Below, one piece after another: positions 28,620-36,265 of a stretch of 43,209 nt of DNA. Made by a program: the position numbers and the translations under genes. The stretch comes from Nitrosomonadales bacterium (lineage in GTDB: Bacteria > Pseudomonadota > Gammaproteobacteria > Burkholderiales > Gallionellaceae), in NCBI GenBank assembly GCA_016183575.1, contig JACPEI010000021.1:1-43209 (forward strand). The letters are read 5' to 3'. The notes below the pieces were generated by a model. It saw only the letters and a list, made by a program, of their open reading frames with translations. It did no database searches and was not told where the DNA came from. Numbering within the stretch: the stretch's first letter is position 1; each line of letters starts with the position of its first letter.

Positions 28620-29840
28620 TCAGAACTCATAGCGTACCTGGAGGTACAAGTTGTCGTCGCGCGCGAGTTGCCCGAACTGGCCCCACGGCTTGCCGCCGAA
28701 GAAGTTGGCGCCGACCGCGCCCCATACCCTGTCGGTGAAACTGTAGCGCAGCTCCGGATTTACGAAGTGGTCGCCGTTGCTGGCGTTGTATGAGGCGTAT
28801 GCGGAAAACCGCAGCGTCTGGTGCAGGAATAATTGCGTCAGCCGCGCCGTCACGGTATGGCTCCAGCGCTTGTCGACCGGAAAGCCGGCGGGCAGCGTGG
28901 CGAGGTAGGCATCGTAGTCGTGCATGATTTCTGCATAGTACTGAAAACCGAGCGAGGTATCCTCCGCCGGCTGCGTCTGGTAGCCGGCGAGCAGGCGCGT
29001 CTGCGAGTTAGGCACGGCAAAGTCGTTACCCGCACGATCCTCAGGCGAATCGTAGTAAGCCGCTTCCAGGCTCAGCACCCCGTCTCCCGCGCGACCGGAC
29101 AGGCTGGCGCCGTAGATCGCAAGCCTGGGATAGAAATACGTGATCTTCGCCGGCGCCGTCATGTTGTCCGGTCGCATCGAGGGCGTGCGCTGGAAGCCAC
29201 GATACCAGTAGAGCGCCGCATCATAGCCGGCAACATCGCGGTAAGCGCGCAACGCAACGTCTCCTTCTTCCGGTTTGACGGTTTCGCGGTTGACGACCGC
29301 TGGCATCGGGTCGTAAAGCCAGAATCGGCCAGCATCTGGTGTGCGGCTCTCACGGAAATTCGGCGCCAGCACCAGCTCGAACGAAGCGAACTCGGGATAG
29401 GCGCCCAGCTTCATCGCATCCACGCCGCGCTTGAGGTATTCCAGCGGTCGCCCGGCGAACAGCGCCTCATGATCTTTGGGAAAGAAGTCGTTCACGAACA
29501 CCAGGTCGCCCAAGCCCCAGGTGATGACCTGCCTGCCAAGGCGCAAATCCCAGTTGTCTCCCGCATAATCGACGTAGCCTTCGCGCAATTCACTCTCATT
29601 CTGGCGACCAAGATGATCATAGGCCAGATCGCCCTTCGCCAGCAGCCGCCAGGCATCGCCGCTGGCGTCGAGCTTGATTTGGGCGCGCTCCTCCAGCCAC
29701 TTGTAATGGCGGCCATCGGGATTCTGCCCGGCGGTGTTGAAGGCCGTGTTCTGCTGCAGGAAGCCGGAGAGCGTGATCTCCGCCCGCGCCACCAGCGGCG
29801 TCAACAGAAGAACCGCAGAGAGCGTGGCCGTTCGCAGCAT
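28620..29840 (-). CDS. Outer-membrane beta-barrel protein, DUF1302-like
   Basis: A 406-residue outer-membrane protein. A signal peptide (1-20, ending VARA) is followed by alternating amphipathic strands such as WDLRLGRQVITWGLGDLVFVNDFF and ending in YLQVRYEF with a C-terminal Phe, the signal for BAM-driven insertion. The GRQVITWG...D.VNP-like segment resembles the DUF1302 family, which is often encoded with MMPL transporters and LolA-like proteins. The role is probably a partner or outlet for the MMPL system; the substrate is unknown. The ATG overlaps the stop of the LolA-like gene (TGATG). It is the last gene of the operon beginning with the DsrE gene. Confidence 0.8.
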   Translation of the reverse strand: MLRTATLSAVLLLTPLVARAEITLSGFLQQNTAFNTAGQNPDGRHYKWLEERAQIKLDASGDAWRLLAKGDLAYDHLGRQNESELREGYVDYAGDNWDLRLGRQVITWGLGDLVFVNDFFPKDHEALFAGRPLEYLKRGVDAMKLGAYPEFASFELVLAPNFRESRTPDAGRFWLYDPMPAVVNRETVKPEEGDVALRAYRDVAGYDAALYWYRGFQRTPSMRPDNMTAPAKITYFYPRLAIYGASLSGRAGDGVLSLEAAYYDSPEDRAGNDFAVPNSQTRLLAGYQTQPAEDTSLGFQYYAEIMHDYDAYLATLPAGFPVDKRWSHTVTARLTQLFLHQTLRFSAYASYNASNGDHFVNPELRYSFTDRVWGAVGANFFGGKPWGQFGQLARDDNLYLQVRYEF

Positions 29841-30733
29841 CAGTCAACCCATTTGCGCGGCGGCTGGCGCAGGAATCGTTCGGAGAACAGGCTGTCCTCG
29901 AGGCCGAGGCCGTAGCCGGTTTTGAGGTAAGCGACTTCGGTGCGGTGGCCGGTCTGCAAATTTTTCATGGTGCGCTTGACCACCGTGGGAATGCCATTTA
30001 CCTCGGCAATTTCATCGGCGCTGAACTGCTTGTAACGTGCGCCTTTCCTGTCGTATTGCTCTTCCTTGAGCGGCAAAAAATTGGCTTTGTCCACCCAGGT
30101 GAACTTGTAGCCGAAGTCCGAGTCCGCGCCTTTCGGCGTACTCTTCACCACGTAGCAGTCGCGGTCGCCCACTTTCTCCTCGCGCTCGACGACGTGGGTA
30201 TCGTCCTCGATGTCGCGCCCTGAAACGTCTTCGTAGGTGAAGTCGGAGCCGACGAAGCTGGAGCGCTTGTCCTGCGCGGCGATGCGCTTGACCATGCTGA
30301 TCGCCGGGATGAACATCCAGCGGTCGTCATCCTTGGCCGGATACTTGTTGATCATGAAGGTCATGTCCTTGACATCGGACGGCTGAAAGAAATACATGAA
30401 GTACTTCTGGTCGCCACCTGATTCGCCCATATTTTTGCGCAGCATCGTGAGTTCTCGCACCCGCTCCTGGCCGTCCTTGTTGATGAGTTTCATCACCACC
30501 CGCGCCTTGAAGTCCTTGCCCGGATAGAGGAAGGCGGCCTGCGATTTTTCCATCACCTCCTCGCCCGAGAGAGCGTGCGCCTGGTTCGAGAATGCAAAAG
30601 GCAGCAGAGCGGCGATTATCCATATCCACCAGTGTTTAGTTCCGGCATAACGCGCTTCGCGCATTAGCCTTCTCTGAAGTGACGTAAGCAGGTATTTCGC
30701 CGAAAGGCGAAAGCTCGCAAACTTCGTTTTCAT
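29840..30733 (-). CDS. Outer-membrane lipoprotein-sorting protein (LolA-like)
   Basis: A 297-residue periplasmic protein of the family named outer membrane lipoprotein-sorting protein, related in fold to LolA. The start at 30733 has a clear AAGGAG site. The first about 54 residues form an unusually long signal region, with the hydrophobic core WIWIIAALLPFAFSNQAHA near residues 36-54; a start at an internal Met (about residue 24) is an alternative. The half-barrel domain follows with VVMKLINKDGQERVRELTMLRK, YFFQPSDVKDMTFMI, RSSFVGSDFTYEDVSGRDI and YGLGLEDSLFSERFL. Found with MMPL and DUF1302-like genes, it may carry a lipid or lipoprotein across the periplasm. It overlaps the barrel gene. Confidence 0.85.
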   Translation of the reverse strand: MKTKFASFRLSAKYLLTSLQRRLMREARYAGTKHWWIWIIAALLPFAFSNQAHALSGEEVMEKSQAAFLYPGKDFKARVVMKLINKDGQERVRELTMLRKNMGESGGDQKYFMYFFQPSDVKDMTFMINKYPAKDDDRWMFIPAISMVKRIAAQDKRSSFVGSDFTYEDVSGRDIEDDTHVVEREEKVGDRDCYVVKSTPKGADSDFGYKFTWVDKANFLPLKEEQYDRKGARYKQFSADEIAEVNGIPTVVKRTMKNLQTGHRTEVAYLKTGYGLGLEDSLFSERFLRQPPRKWVD

Positions 30734-30748
30734 TTCAGTCTCCTTATG

Positions 30749-30867
30749 AATGTGAAACTCGCATAGCGATTCATTCGCCTCCTCGCCCGCTTGCGGGAGA
30801 GGATTGAGGAGAGGGAACGGGCATGGCAAGTTCATTATTATGGGGTGGCTACTTGCCATGCCCGTTC
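30749..30867. repeat. Repeat element with terminal inverted repeat, copy A
   Basis: Bases 30749-30826 are clearly similar to 38730-38813 inside ispA; both have the core CTCGC..AGCGATTC, CGCTTGCGGG and AACGGGCATG. Next to it, 30815-30830 is an exact 16-base inverted copy of 30852-30867, and the second arm includes the last codons of the MMPL gene. The element thus lies between the MMPL and LolA-like genes and reaches into the MMPL C-terminus. Confidence 0.8.
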
Positions 30868-33206
30868 GCAAGTGCCGGGGCGGCGTCCGCCGTCGGCTTC
30901 GGTTCGTCAAACAGCCAATGTCGCCCGAGCATCACCAGTGCGGGCAGATAGAGAATGGTGAGCAGCGCGGAGAGCAGCATCATCGAGACGATGAAGGCGC
31001 CCACCGCGATGTAGGGCGTGAGGGGCGCGAACAGCATCACCGAGAAGGCAGAAGCGAACAGCAGCGCATTGCGCAGAATTCCCTTGCCCGGCCGCGCCGC
31101 CGTCCACAGCAGCGCCTCACGCAATGCCCCCTCATTCGTGCCACCGCCGGTCTCGGCCAGACGCTGGCGGAAGCGGCTGATGAAGTGGATGGAAAAATCC
31201 ACCGCCATGCCGAGCGACAGCGTGCTCAGCACGGACAGCGGCATATCGAAATCCTTGCCGGAGAAGCCGACCACGCCGTAGATCAGCAGGATGGTGAACA
31301 GCAGCGGCATGTAGCCGACCAGCGCCCATCCGACCGAGCGGAAGTTAAGGGCAAGGATGACAAACACCACGACCAGTGCCAGCGTGAAACCCAGCACCAT
31401 GTCGCCCAGCACCTCGTCATTCCACACCAGATTGAACCAAGCGACGCCCGCCGGTTTCACGGTAACGGCGAGCGGATGGGACTTCTGATAGTCTGCGGCG
31501 GCGTCAATTACTTGGCGCATGGCTTCCGCATCCCATGTCTTGATCTGTACCCAAACGTTCGCCTTCTGGAATGCGGAATCGACCACGTTATCCAGGTCTG
31601 CGGGTTTGGCCGACATGCTGAAGAGAAATAGATACTGGCCAACGGCCTCTTTCGTTTCCGGCACCGCATCGAATTCCGGATCGCCGTCATGCAGCACGCG
31701 GTTGATGCGCTTCACGTAATCGGCCACCGAAAAGGTCTTCCCCACTACCGGCAGTTGCTCGATGTGGCGTTGCAGACCTTCGAGCCAGCGCATGGCTTCC
31801 GGCCGCTTCATGAATTCCGGTTCGTTGGCCTGCACCACCAGATAGCCGAGCGAAGTGCCGCCCAAGGCTTGGCTCATCGCCGTATCGGCCATACGGATTT
31901 CACTCGATTGCTTGAACCAGGCCACCAGATTGTTGTTGACGTGTATCTTCGTGGTGCCGGCAATCGCGACGGCCACGAGGACAAGCCCGACCAGCACGGT
32001 GGCCAGCGGACGTGTCATGCCCACTTCGGCGATGCGGCGCAGGAAACGGGCTGTGCGGTCCAGCTCTACGCTCTCGCTCTCAGCGGCTTTGGCGATCTTC
32101 TCTTCCTTGACAAAGGTGAGGATGGCCGGAATCAGGCTGAAGGAGAACAGCCGCAGCACCACCGTACCGAGGGCGATCAGCCCGCCGAACACCATCACCG
32201 GCACGATGTTCATGAACAGCAGCACGGCGAAGCCGGCCGTGGTGGCGAGCGCCGTGTAGCGCACCGGACGGCTCACCGCCGCCATGGTCTCGCGGATCGC
32301 CACAAGCTTATCTCCGCGCTCCCGGTAGCGGAAATAGAACTCGTTGAAGATATGGATACTGTCGGTGGCGATAGCCATCAGAAATACCGGCGCCATCGAG
32401 CTCATGATATGCACCGGATAGCCGGCGCCGATCAGCGACCCCATGCTCAGGATAATCGCCGCCATGGCTACGCCCATCATGGTGAACGACAAGGACATGT
32501 TGCGGAACATGAGCTGAATGGCGATAAACATGATCATGCCTGCGACCGGTGAGAAAATGCCCATCAGCTTGAACATTTCGGCGCCGAAGGTATCGCGCGC
32601 CACCGGGTCGCCGGCGACGTAGTAGCGCTCCGACCCTTTCTCAGCGGACACGATCTCGCGGATATTGGCGGCGATGACGGCGCCATTGGCGCCCTTCTCC
32701 AGCGGCACATAAATGGCCGTGGTCTTGCCGTCCTTCGAGATCACGCGGTCAACCAGCAGCGGGTTGCCGAACAGCGCGGTACGCAGCGCTTCCACTTCCG
32801 CATCTGTCTGCGGCGCGCCCGGCATCAGCGGGCCGACTTTGAGAGTGCCGGCCTCCGCCGTGACATTGGTGATGGTGGTGAAGCTATTTACATCGCGGCT
32901 CGCCACGCCTTCCAGCTTGATGATTGCGTCGGTGACGCGGGCGATGCGAGTCAGAGTTTCCCGGTTGAGCACACCCGCATTGTTTTCCACGCCGACGACG
33001 ATGGTGTCCTCGTACAGCGCGAAAGTTTTGTCCACCTCGTCGTTCCACACGCGCACGTCGGAGTTTTCCGGCAGCATGTGCTTCGGGTTGGTGTCCGTAG
33101 CGATGTGCGGAAACTGGGTGAGAAACAACAGCGTGAGCGCCACCGTCGCCCAGACAACCAGCTTCGGGCGGCGGATGGAAAATTCGACGAGCGAGAATTT
33201 GAACAT
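30849..33206 (-). CDS. MMPL/RND-family transporter
   Basis: A 785-residue inner-membrane protein of the RND/MMPL superfamily with twelve predicted helices in two halves of about 400 residues. Each half has one helix, a large periplasmic loop, then five helices; APVFLMAIATDSIHIFNEF and SLGMAVDFSIHFISRF hold the acidic residues of the proton path. It is closest in organisation to hopanoid/lipid exporters (HpnN-like) rather than drug or metal pumps. No adaptor gene is nearby; the LolA-like and barrel proteins probably serve as periplasmic and outer-membrane partners. The start has AAGGGA. It follows the methyltransferase stop by 14 bases. The last residues (NGHGK) are encoded in a repeat arm. 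Confidence 0.88.
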   Translation of the reverse strand: MFKFSLVEFSIRRPKLVVWATVALTLLFLTQFPHIATDTNPKHMLPENSDVRVWNDEVDKTFALYEDTIVVGVENNAGVLNRETLTRIARVTDAIIKLEGVASRDVNSFTTITNVTAEAGTLKVGPLMPGAPQTDAEVEALRTALFGNPLLVDRVISKDGKTTAIYVPLEKGANGAVIAANIREIVSAEKGSERYYVAGDPVARDTFGAEMFKLMGIFSPVAGMIMFIAIQLMFRNMSLSFTMMGVAMAAIILSMGSLIGAGYPVHIMSSMAPVFLMAIATDSIHIFNEFYFRYRERGDKLVAIRETMAAVSRPVRYTALATTAGFAVLLFMNIVPVMVFGGLIALGTVVLRLFSFSLIPAILTFVKEEKIAKAAESESVELDRTARFLRRIAEVGMTRPLATVLVGLVLVAVAIAGTTKIHVNNNLVAWFKQSSEIRMADTAMSQALGGTSLGYLVVQANEPEFMKRPEAMRWLEGLQRHIEQLPVVGKTFSVADYVKRINRVLHDGDPEFDAVPETKEAVGQYLFLFSMSAKPADLDNVVDSAFQKANVWVQIKTWDAEAMRQVIDAAADYQKSHPLAVTVKPAGVAWFNLVWNDEVLGDMVLGFTLALVVVFVILALNFRSVGWALVGYMPLLFTILLIYGVVGFSGKDFDMPLSVLSTLSLGMAVDFSIHFISRFRQRLAETGGGTNEGALREALLWTAARPGKGILRNALLFASAFSVMLFAPLTPYIAVGAFIVSMMLLSALLTILYLPALVMLGRHWLFDEPKPTADAAPALANGHGK

Positions 33207-33220
33207 GGCAGTCCCTTCAA

Positions 33221-33889
33221 TTATTGGCGGCGACCCGGCAGCACATCTGCGGCAACGGCGATGAAGCCCCCGCATCCCGGCAGCCAGCGCCGCAACAGCG
33301 GCTCCAGGCGCCGGCTCCAGCGCTTGCCGCCGGGTATTGTGATTGCGGTGCCGAGACCGGCACGATGCGCCTGCAGCCCGTCAAACAGGCGCAGCGCCTC
33401 GGCGGGCGTATGCCAGCGCGCGCCGCGGTAGGCGCCACGGCCGCCGCGTCTGCCTTTGGCGAGGTAGAGCAGACTATGCCGGTTGAGCAGCCCCAGCACC
33501 ACCCGGCGCCGGGCCACGCGCAACATTTCGCGCAGCGCCTGCTTTTCTTCCCGGATGAAGCACAGGGCAGTAATGCTGACGACCAGATCGAAACTGCCAT
33601 CGCGGAAAGGCAGTCGGCGCGCATCCGCCACCACGAAGCCGATGCCGCGCGCCGAGTGTCCAGCGGCAAAACGGAGCATGACCGAATCGATGTCGGCGCC
33701 GACCACATTTCCGTTTGCGGCATCGGTCGCGAATCGGCGCGTGAAATAGCCGGTGCCGCAACCGGCATCGAGCAATGTCTCACCTGGGCGGGGCGCAAGC
33801 AGTGATGCGATCAGGCGATACTCTTCTTCCCCGATCCATGCGCCCCTCTGTGTCGCATACCAGGCGTCGTATTGTTCCGGTTGTATAAT
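33221..33889 (-). CDS. Class I SAM-dependent methyltransferase
   Basis: A methyltransferase with the SAM-binding motif LDAGCGTGYFTRRF, Asp-rich motif II GADIDSVML and VVADARRLPFRDGSFDLVVSITALCF. The C-terminal half is less conserved, so the substrate is unknown. The family N-terminus (EQYDAWYATQRGAWIGEEEYRL) is present upstream in the same frame. No ATG, GTG or TTG lies before it until the preceding gene, so I place the start at an ATT (33889), seven bases after the SQR-like stop; CTG or ATA nearby are alternatives. A truncated product from TTG 33775 would begin within motif I. About 222 residues. Coupled to its neighbours in the operon. Confidence 0.8.
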   Translation of the reverse strand: MIQPEQYDAWYATQRGAWIGEEEYRLIASLLAPRPGETLLDAGCGTGYFTRRFATDAANGNVVGADIDSVMLRFAAGHSARGIGFVVADARRLPFRDGSFDLVVSITALCFIREEKQALREMLRVARRRVVLGLLNRHSLLYLAKGRRGGRGAYRGARWHTPAEALRLFDGLQAHRAGLGTAITIPGGKRWSRRLEPLLRRWLPGCGGFIAVAADVLPGRRQ

Positions 33890-33896
33890 TATTTCT

Positions 33897-35048
33897 TCAG
33901 AAACGCCGGTACAGCCAGTGTTTCTCGTAGAGGATTTTGCCCATGTGCCAGAAGCGATTTGGTCCGCGCATTTCTACTTGCGGCGTCGGCTCGGCATAAA
34001 AATTACCCTTGCCGATACCGGCGCGACCGCCGCCGGTTTCGATGAAGCACATGCCTTCACCGGCAAATTGGCGCGGTGCGCCCTTGCCAGTCCAGGCATG
34101 GGCGATGTTGTGCGCCACGACCTCCGCCTGGCCGTGGGCAAACACGCCAGCCTTGGGCAAAGGACGCCCCATCTTGAGCGGAATGGTGGTGATATCGCCG
34201 AGCGCAAAGACGTTGTCGAATTGTGTTTGCAGCGTGTTGCGGTCGACGGAAACCCAGCCGCTTTCGTTGGTCAAGCCCGCATCGCGCACCACCGCTGGCG
34301 CGCGATGCGGCGGGACATAAAGCAGCAGGTCGTACTCGGCGCTCGCGCCATTGGCGAATGAAATGCGGCGATTGGCCGGGTCAACCTCTTTCACCTGGTG
34401 CTCGGGGTGATAAGCGATGCCGCGCGCCTCGACCATCCCGCGCACGGCGGCGCCCAGTTCGGGGCCGGCGACGAACATCGGCCGCGGTTCGGCGGCGAAA
34501 AACTCTATTTCGGCTTTCTCGCGCAGGCCGCGCTTGCGCAGATAGCTGTCGACCAGCAACGCGGTCTCGTAGGGCGCAGCCGGGCACTTGTATTGCGGTG
34601 CCGCGGTCAGGACGACGATGCGCCCGCCCGAAAACCGGGCCAGCGCATCGCGGATCGCGGTCGCGCCTTCCATCGTGTAGATGCAAAGCCCGGCTTCGGC
34701 GAGGCCGGGGATGGTCTCCGGCGCATACTCCGCACCCAGCGCAGTCACCAGCGCATCGGCACGCAGGGTTTGCCCGTCGATTTCCACTTCCCGCTGAACT
34801 GGATCGATCCGCGTGACGCTGCCCTGGCGAAACTCGATGCCGCGACGCAGCAGCCGATCCAGCGGCCGGGAAAATTCTTCCGGGCTTCGCTCGCCCACCA
34901 TCAGCCATAACAGTGACGGCGGAAAAAAATGCTGCCCGGCGCGATCCACCGCAATCACGCGGTCGGAGGCGGGCAGCAGCTTGCGCAATGTCTCGGCGGC
35001 AACGATGCCGCCGATTCCCGCGCCCAATACCAACGCTGTGCGGCTCAT
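33897..35048 (-). CDS. Sulfide:quinone oxidoreductase-like flavoprotein
   Basis: A 383-residue FAD-dependent oxidoreductase of the SQR / flavocytochrome-c-sulfide-dehydrogenase family. The N-terminal dinucleotide motif is GAGIGG (9-14); the second FAD motif is ALGD (282-285). Three cysteines, Cys122, Cys155 (in YKCPAAPYE) and Cys334 (in GEGMCFIE), match the three that true SQRs use for sulfide oxidation, which supports a sulfide or persulfide substrate. SQRs feed electrons to quinone at the inner membrane; the C-terminal KILYEKHWLYRRF is amphipathic and could dock there. The start has AGGGG. It lies 11 bases after the DsrE-like gene. Confidence 0.82.
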   Translation of the reverse strand: MSRTALVLGAGIGGIVAAETLRKLLPASDRVIAVDRAGQHFFPPSLLWLMVGERSPEEFSRPLDRLLRRGIEFRQGSVTRIDPVQREVEIDGQTLRADALVTALGAEYAPETIPGLAEAGLCIYTMEGATAIRDALARFSGGRIVVLTAAPQYKCPAAPYETALLVDSYLRKRGLREKAEIEFFAAEPRPMFVAGPELGAAVRGMVEARGIAYHPEHQVKEVDPANRRISFANGASAEYDLLLYVPPHRAPAVVRDAGLTNESGWVSVDRNTLQTQFDNVFALGDITTIPLKMGRPLPKAGVFAHGQAEVVAHNIAHAWTGKGAPRQFAGEGMCFIETGGGRAGIGKGNFYAEPTPQVEMRGPNRFWHMGKILYEKHWLYRRF

Positions 35049-35059
35049 CTCATTTCCCC

Positions 35060-35410
35060 TTAAAAAACGATGACTTTATCGGCCCACTGCGTCCACTCGG
35101 TGAGTTGATCCATGGTGCTGCGCGACGCGCCTTCGATCAGCTCCCCGGCGGCAATGCCGCGCGCATCCAGGCAACTGCCGCACGCGCCGACTTCGCCGCC
35201 ATGGTGTGCCACCATGCCCAGCATGTCGCCGACGTTGTAAAACCCCTGCGGCACCTTCTGCCCGTTTTTGGCGCATGCGGCCGCATCGCCGATAAGGAAC
35301 ATCTTGACCTCCGCTTCGCCCGTCTTGAGCAGCGAGCGCGCAAGCCGCAACCCGTTGTAGCTGCGCTCCGTGCCGTAAGGGGCGTCGTTCAGGATCATCA
35401 GATATTTCAT
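35060..35410 (-). CDS. DsrE-family sulfur-carrier-like protein
   Basis: A 116-residue protein of the DsrE/DsrF/TusD fold. The N-terminal strand MKYLMILNDAPYGTERSYNGLRLA and the GACGSCLDARG motif with Cys77 and Cys80 are typical; Cys46 lies in the central loop. Related proteins carry sulfur as persulfides on such cysteines. It is the first gene of the operon, right behind the ArsR-type operator, and could pass sulfur from the SQR-like enzyme. GGAGG ribosome site seven bases before the ATG. Confidence 0.85.
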   Translation of the reverse strand: MKYLMILNDAPYGTERSYNGLRLARSLLKTGEAEVKMFLIGDAAACAKNGQKVPQGFYNVGDMLGMVAHHGGEVGACGSCLDARGIAAGELIEGASRSTMDQLTEWTQWADKVIVF

Positions 35411-35441
35411 AATTTCCTCCGTTGACCAGTATTGGTTCGCG

Positions 35442-35472
35442 TATTCTTAAGAACTTGAGAATACAAGTCAAG
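35442..35472 (-). promoter_or_regulatory. Promoter and ArsR-type operator of the DsrE/SQR operon
   Basis: On the minus strand a TTGACT -35 box (35472-35467) and a TAAGAA -10 box (35450-35445) are 16 bases apart. A perfect dyad GTATTCT...AGAATAC (35442-35448 with 35459-35465) covers the spacer and -10. The ArsR-rhodanese regulator is encoded next door, so it is the obvious ligand. Bound repressor would exclude polymerase. Confidence 0.7.
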
Positions 35473-35529
35473 GAATTTTTCAGATGATCGGTATCCGGGG
35501 TTCAATTCCTGGGGTGGTAGTACCGGGAG

Positions 35530-36198
35530 CTAATCAGGTGTGCCTGTGACCACAGGCAAGTTTCGCGCTTTCCACTCGGGGAATCCCTCTTCCAGCCGCC
35601 GCGCCTGGAAGCCTTTGCCGCGAAGCATCTCGATGGCCTCATAAGCGAGCATGCAATAGGGTCCCCGGCAATAAGCCACGATTTCCTGATCGTGGGGCAA
35701 TTGCTTCAACCGCTTGGGCAGTTTGTCGAGCGTGATATTGATTGCGCCGGGGATATGACCGGCCTCGTATTCTTCGGGCGGACGGACGTCGAGCACGATT
35801 GCCTCGCCGCTCCGCACCCTTTCCAGCAACTCATCCCGCTTGACCGGTGTCAGCTTGTCACGGTTTTCAAAGTTATCCCGGATGATGCGCTCCACTCCCG
35901 CCAGATGAAGCTCGGCCACCCTGCGGATACCCGCAACAACATCTATGACTCGCTCATCAGCCAGCCCGTAGATCACCTGCTGCCCTTCTTTCCGCGAAAC
36001 CAGCAATCCGGCATCGCGCAGAATCCGCAAGTGATGCGACACATTGGAGACGGTTCGGCTACATGATTTTGCGAGCGCATCGACGCTGCGCTCGCCTTGC
36101 GCAATCGCCTCTATCAACTCAAGCCGGTTCGGATGAGCAAGCGCCTTCGCCACATGGGCGAATAACTGAAACAGTTGTCTTTTCGGGTTTGAACCCAT
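35530..36198 (-). CDS. ArsR-family regulator fused to rhodanese domain
   Basis: A 222-residue transcriptional regulator with two domains. Residues 1-110 are an ArsR winged helix (HPNRLELIEAI, SCSRTVSNVSHHLRILRDAGLL). Residues 120-222 are a rhodanese domain with VLDVRPPEEYEAGHIPGAINI and the active loop YCRGPYC (Cys177, Cys182). The only cysteine in the ArsR half is Cys46 just before the recognition helix, so a BigR/SqrR-type disulfide within that half is not possible; the rhodanese cysteine may sense persulfide. It likely represses the neighbouring DsrE/SQR operon. No strong ribosome site precedes the ATG at 36198. It follows dxs by 67 bases. Confidence 0.88.
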   Translation of the reverse strand: MGSNPKRQLFQLFAHVAKALAHPNRLELIEAIAQGERSVDALAKSCSRTVSNVSHHLRILRDAGLLVSRKEGQQVIYGLADERVIDVVAGIRRVAELHLAGVERIIRDNFENRDKLTPVKRDELLERVRSGEAIVLDVRPPEEYEAGHIPGAINITLDKLPKRLKQLPHDQEIVAYCRGPYCMLAYEAIEMLRGKGFQARRLEEGFPEWKARNLPVVTGTPD

Positions 36199-36265
36199 CG
36201 TGGTCAAATAGACGTGATTAGGCAAATCGTGAAGGGCGAACACCCTCCCGTTTGTGTGAGACGTT

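Noticed and set aside
35495-35530. tRNA-like T-arm sequence (GGTTCAATTCC) before the ArsR-rhodanese stop
   Set aside because: The flanking bases do not form a T-stem with full pairing, and no anticodon arm or acceptor stem is found upstream. At most a chance match or a remnant.
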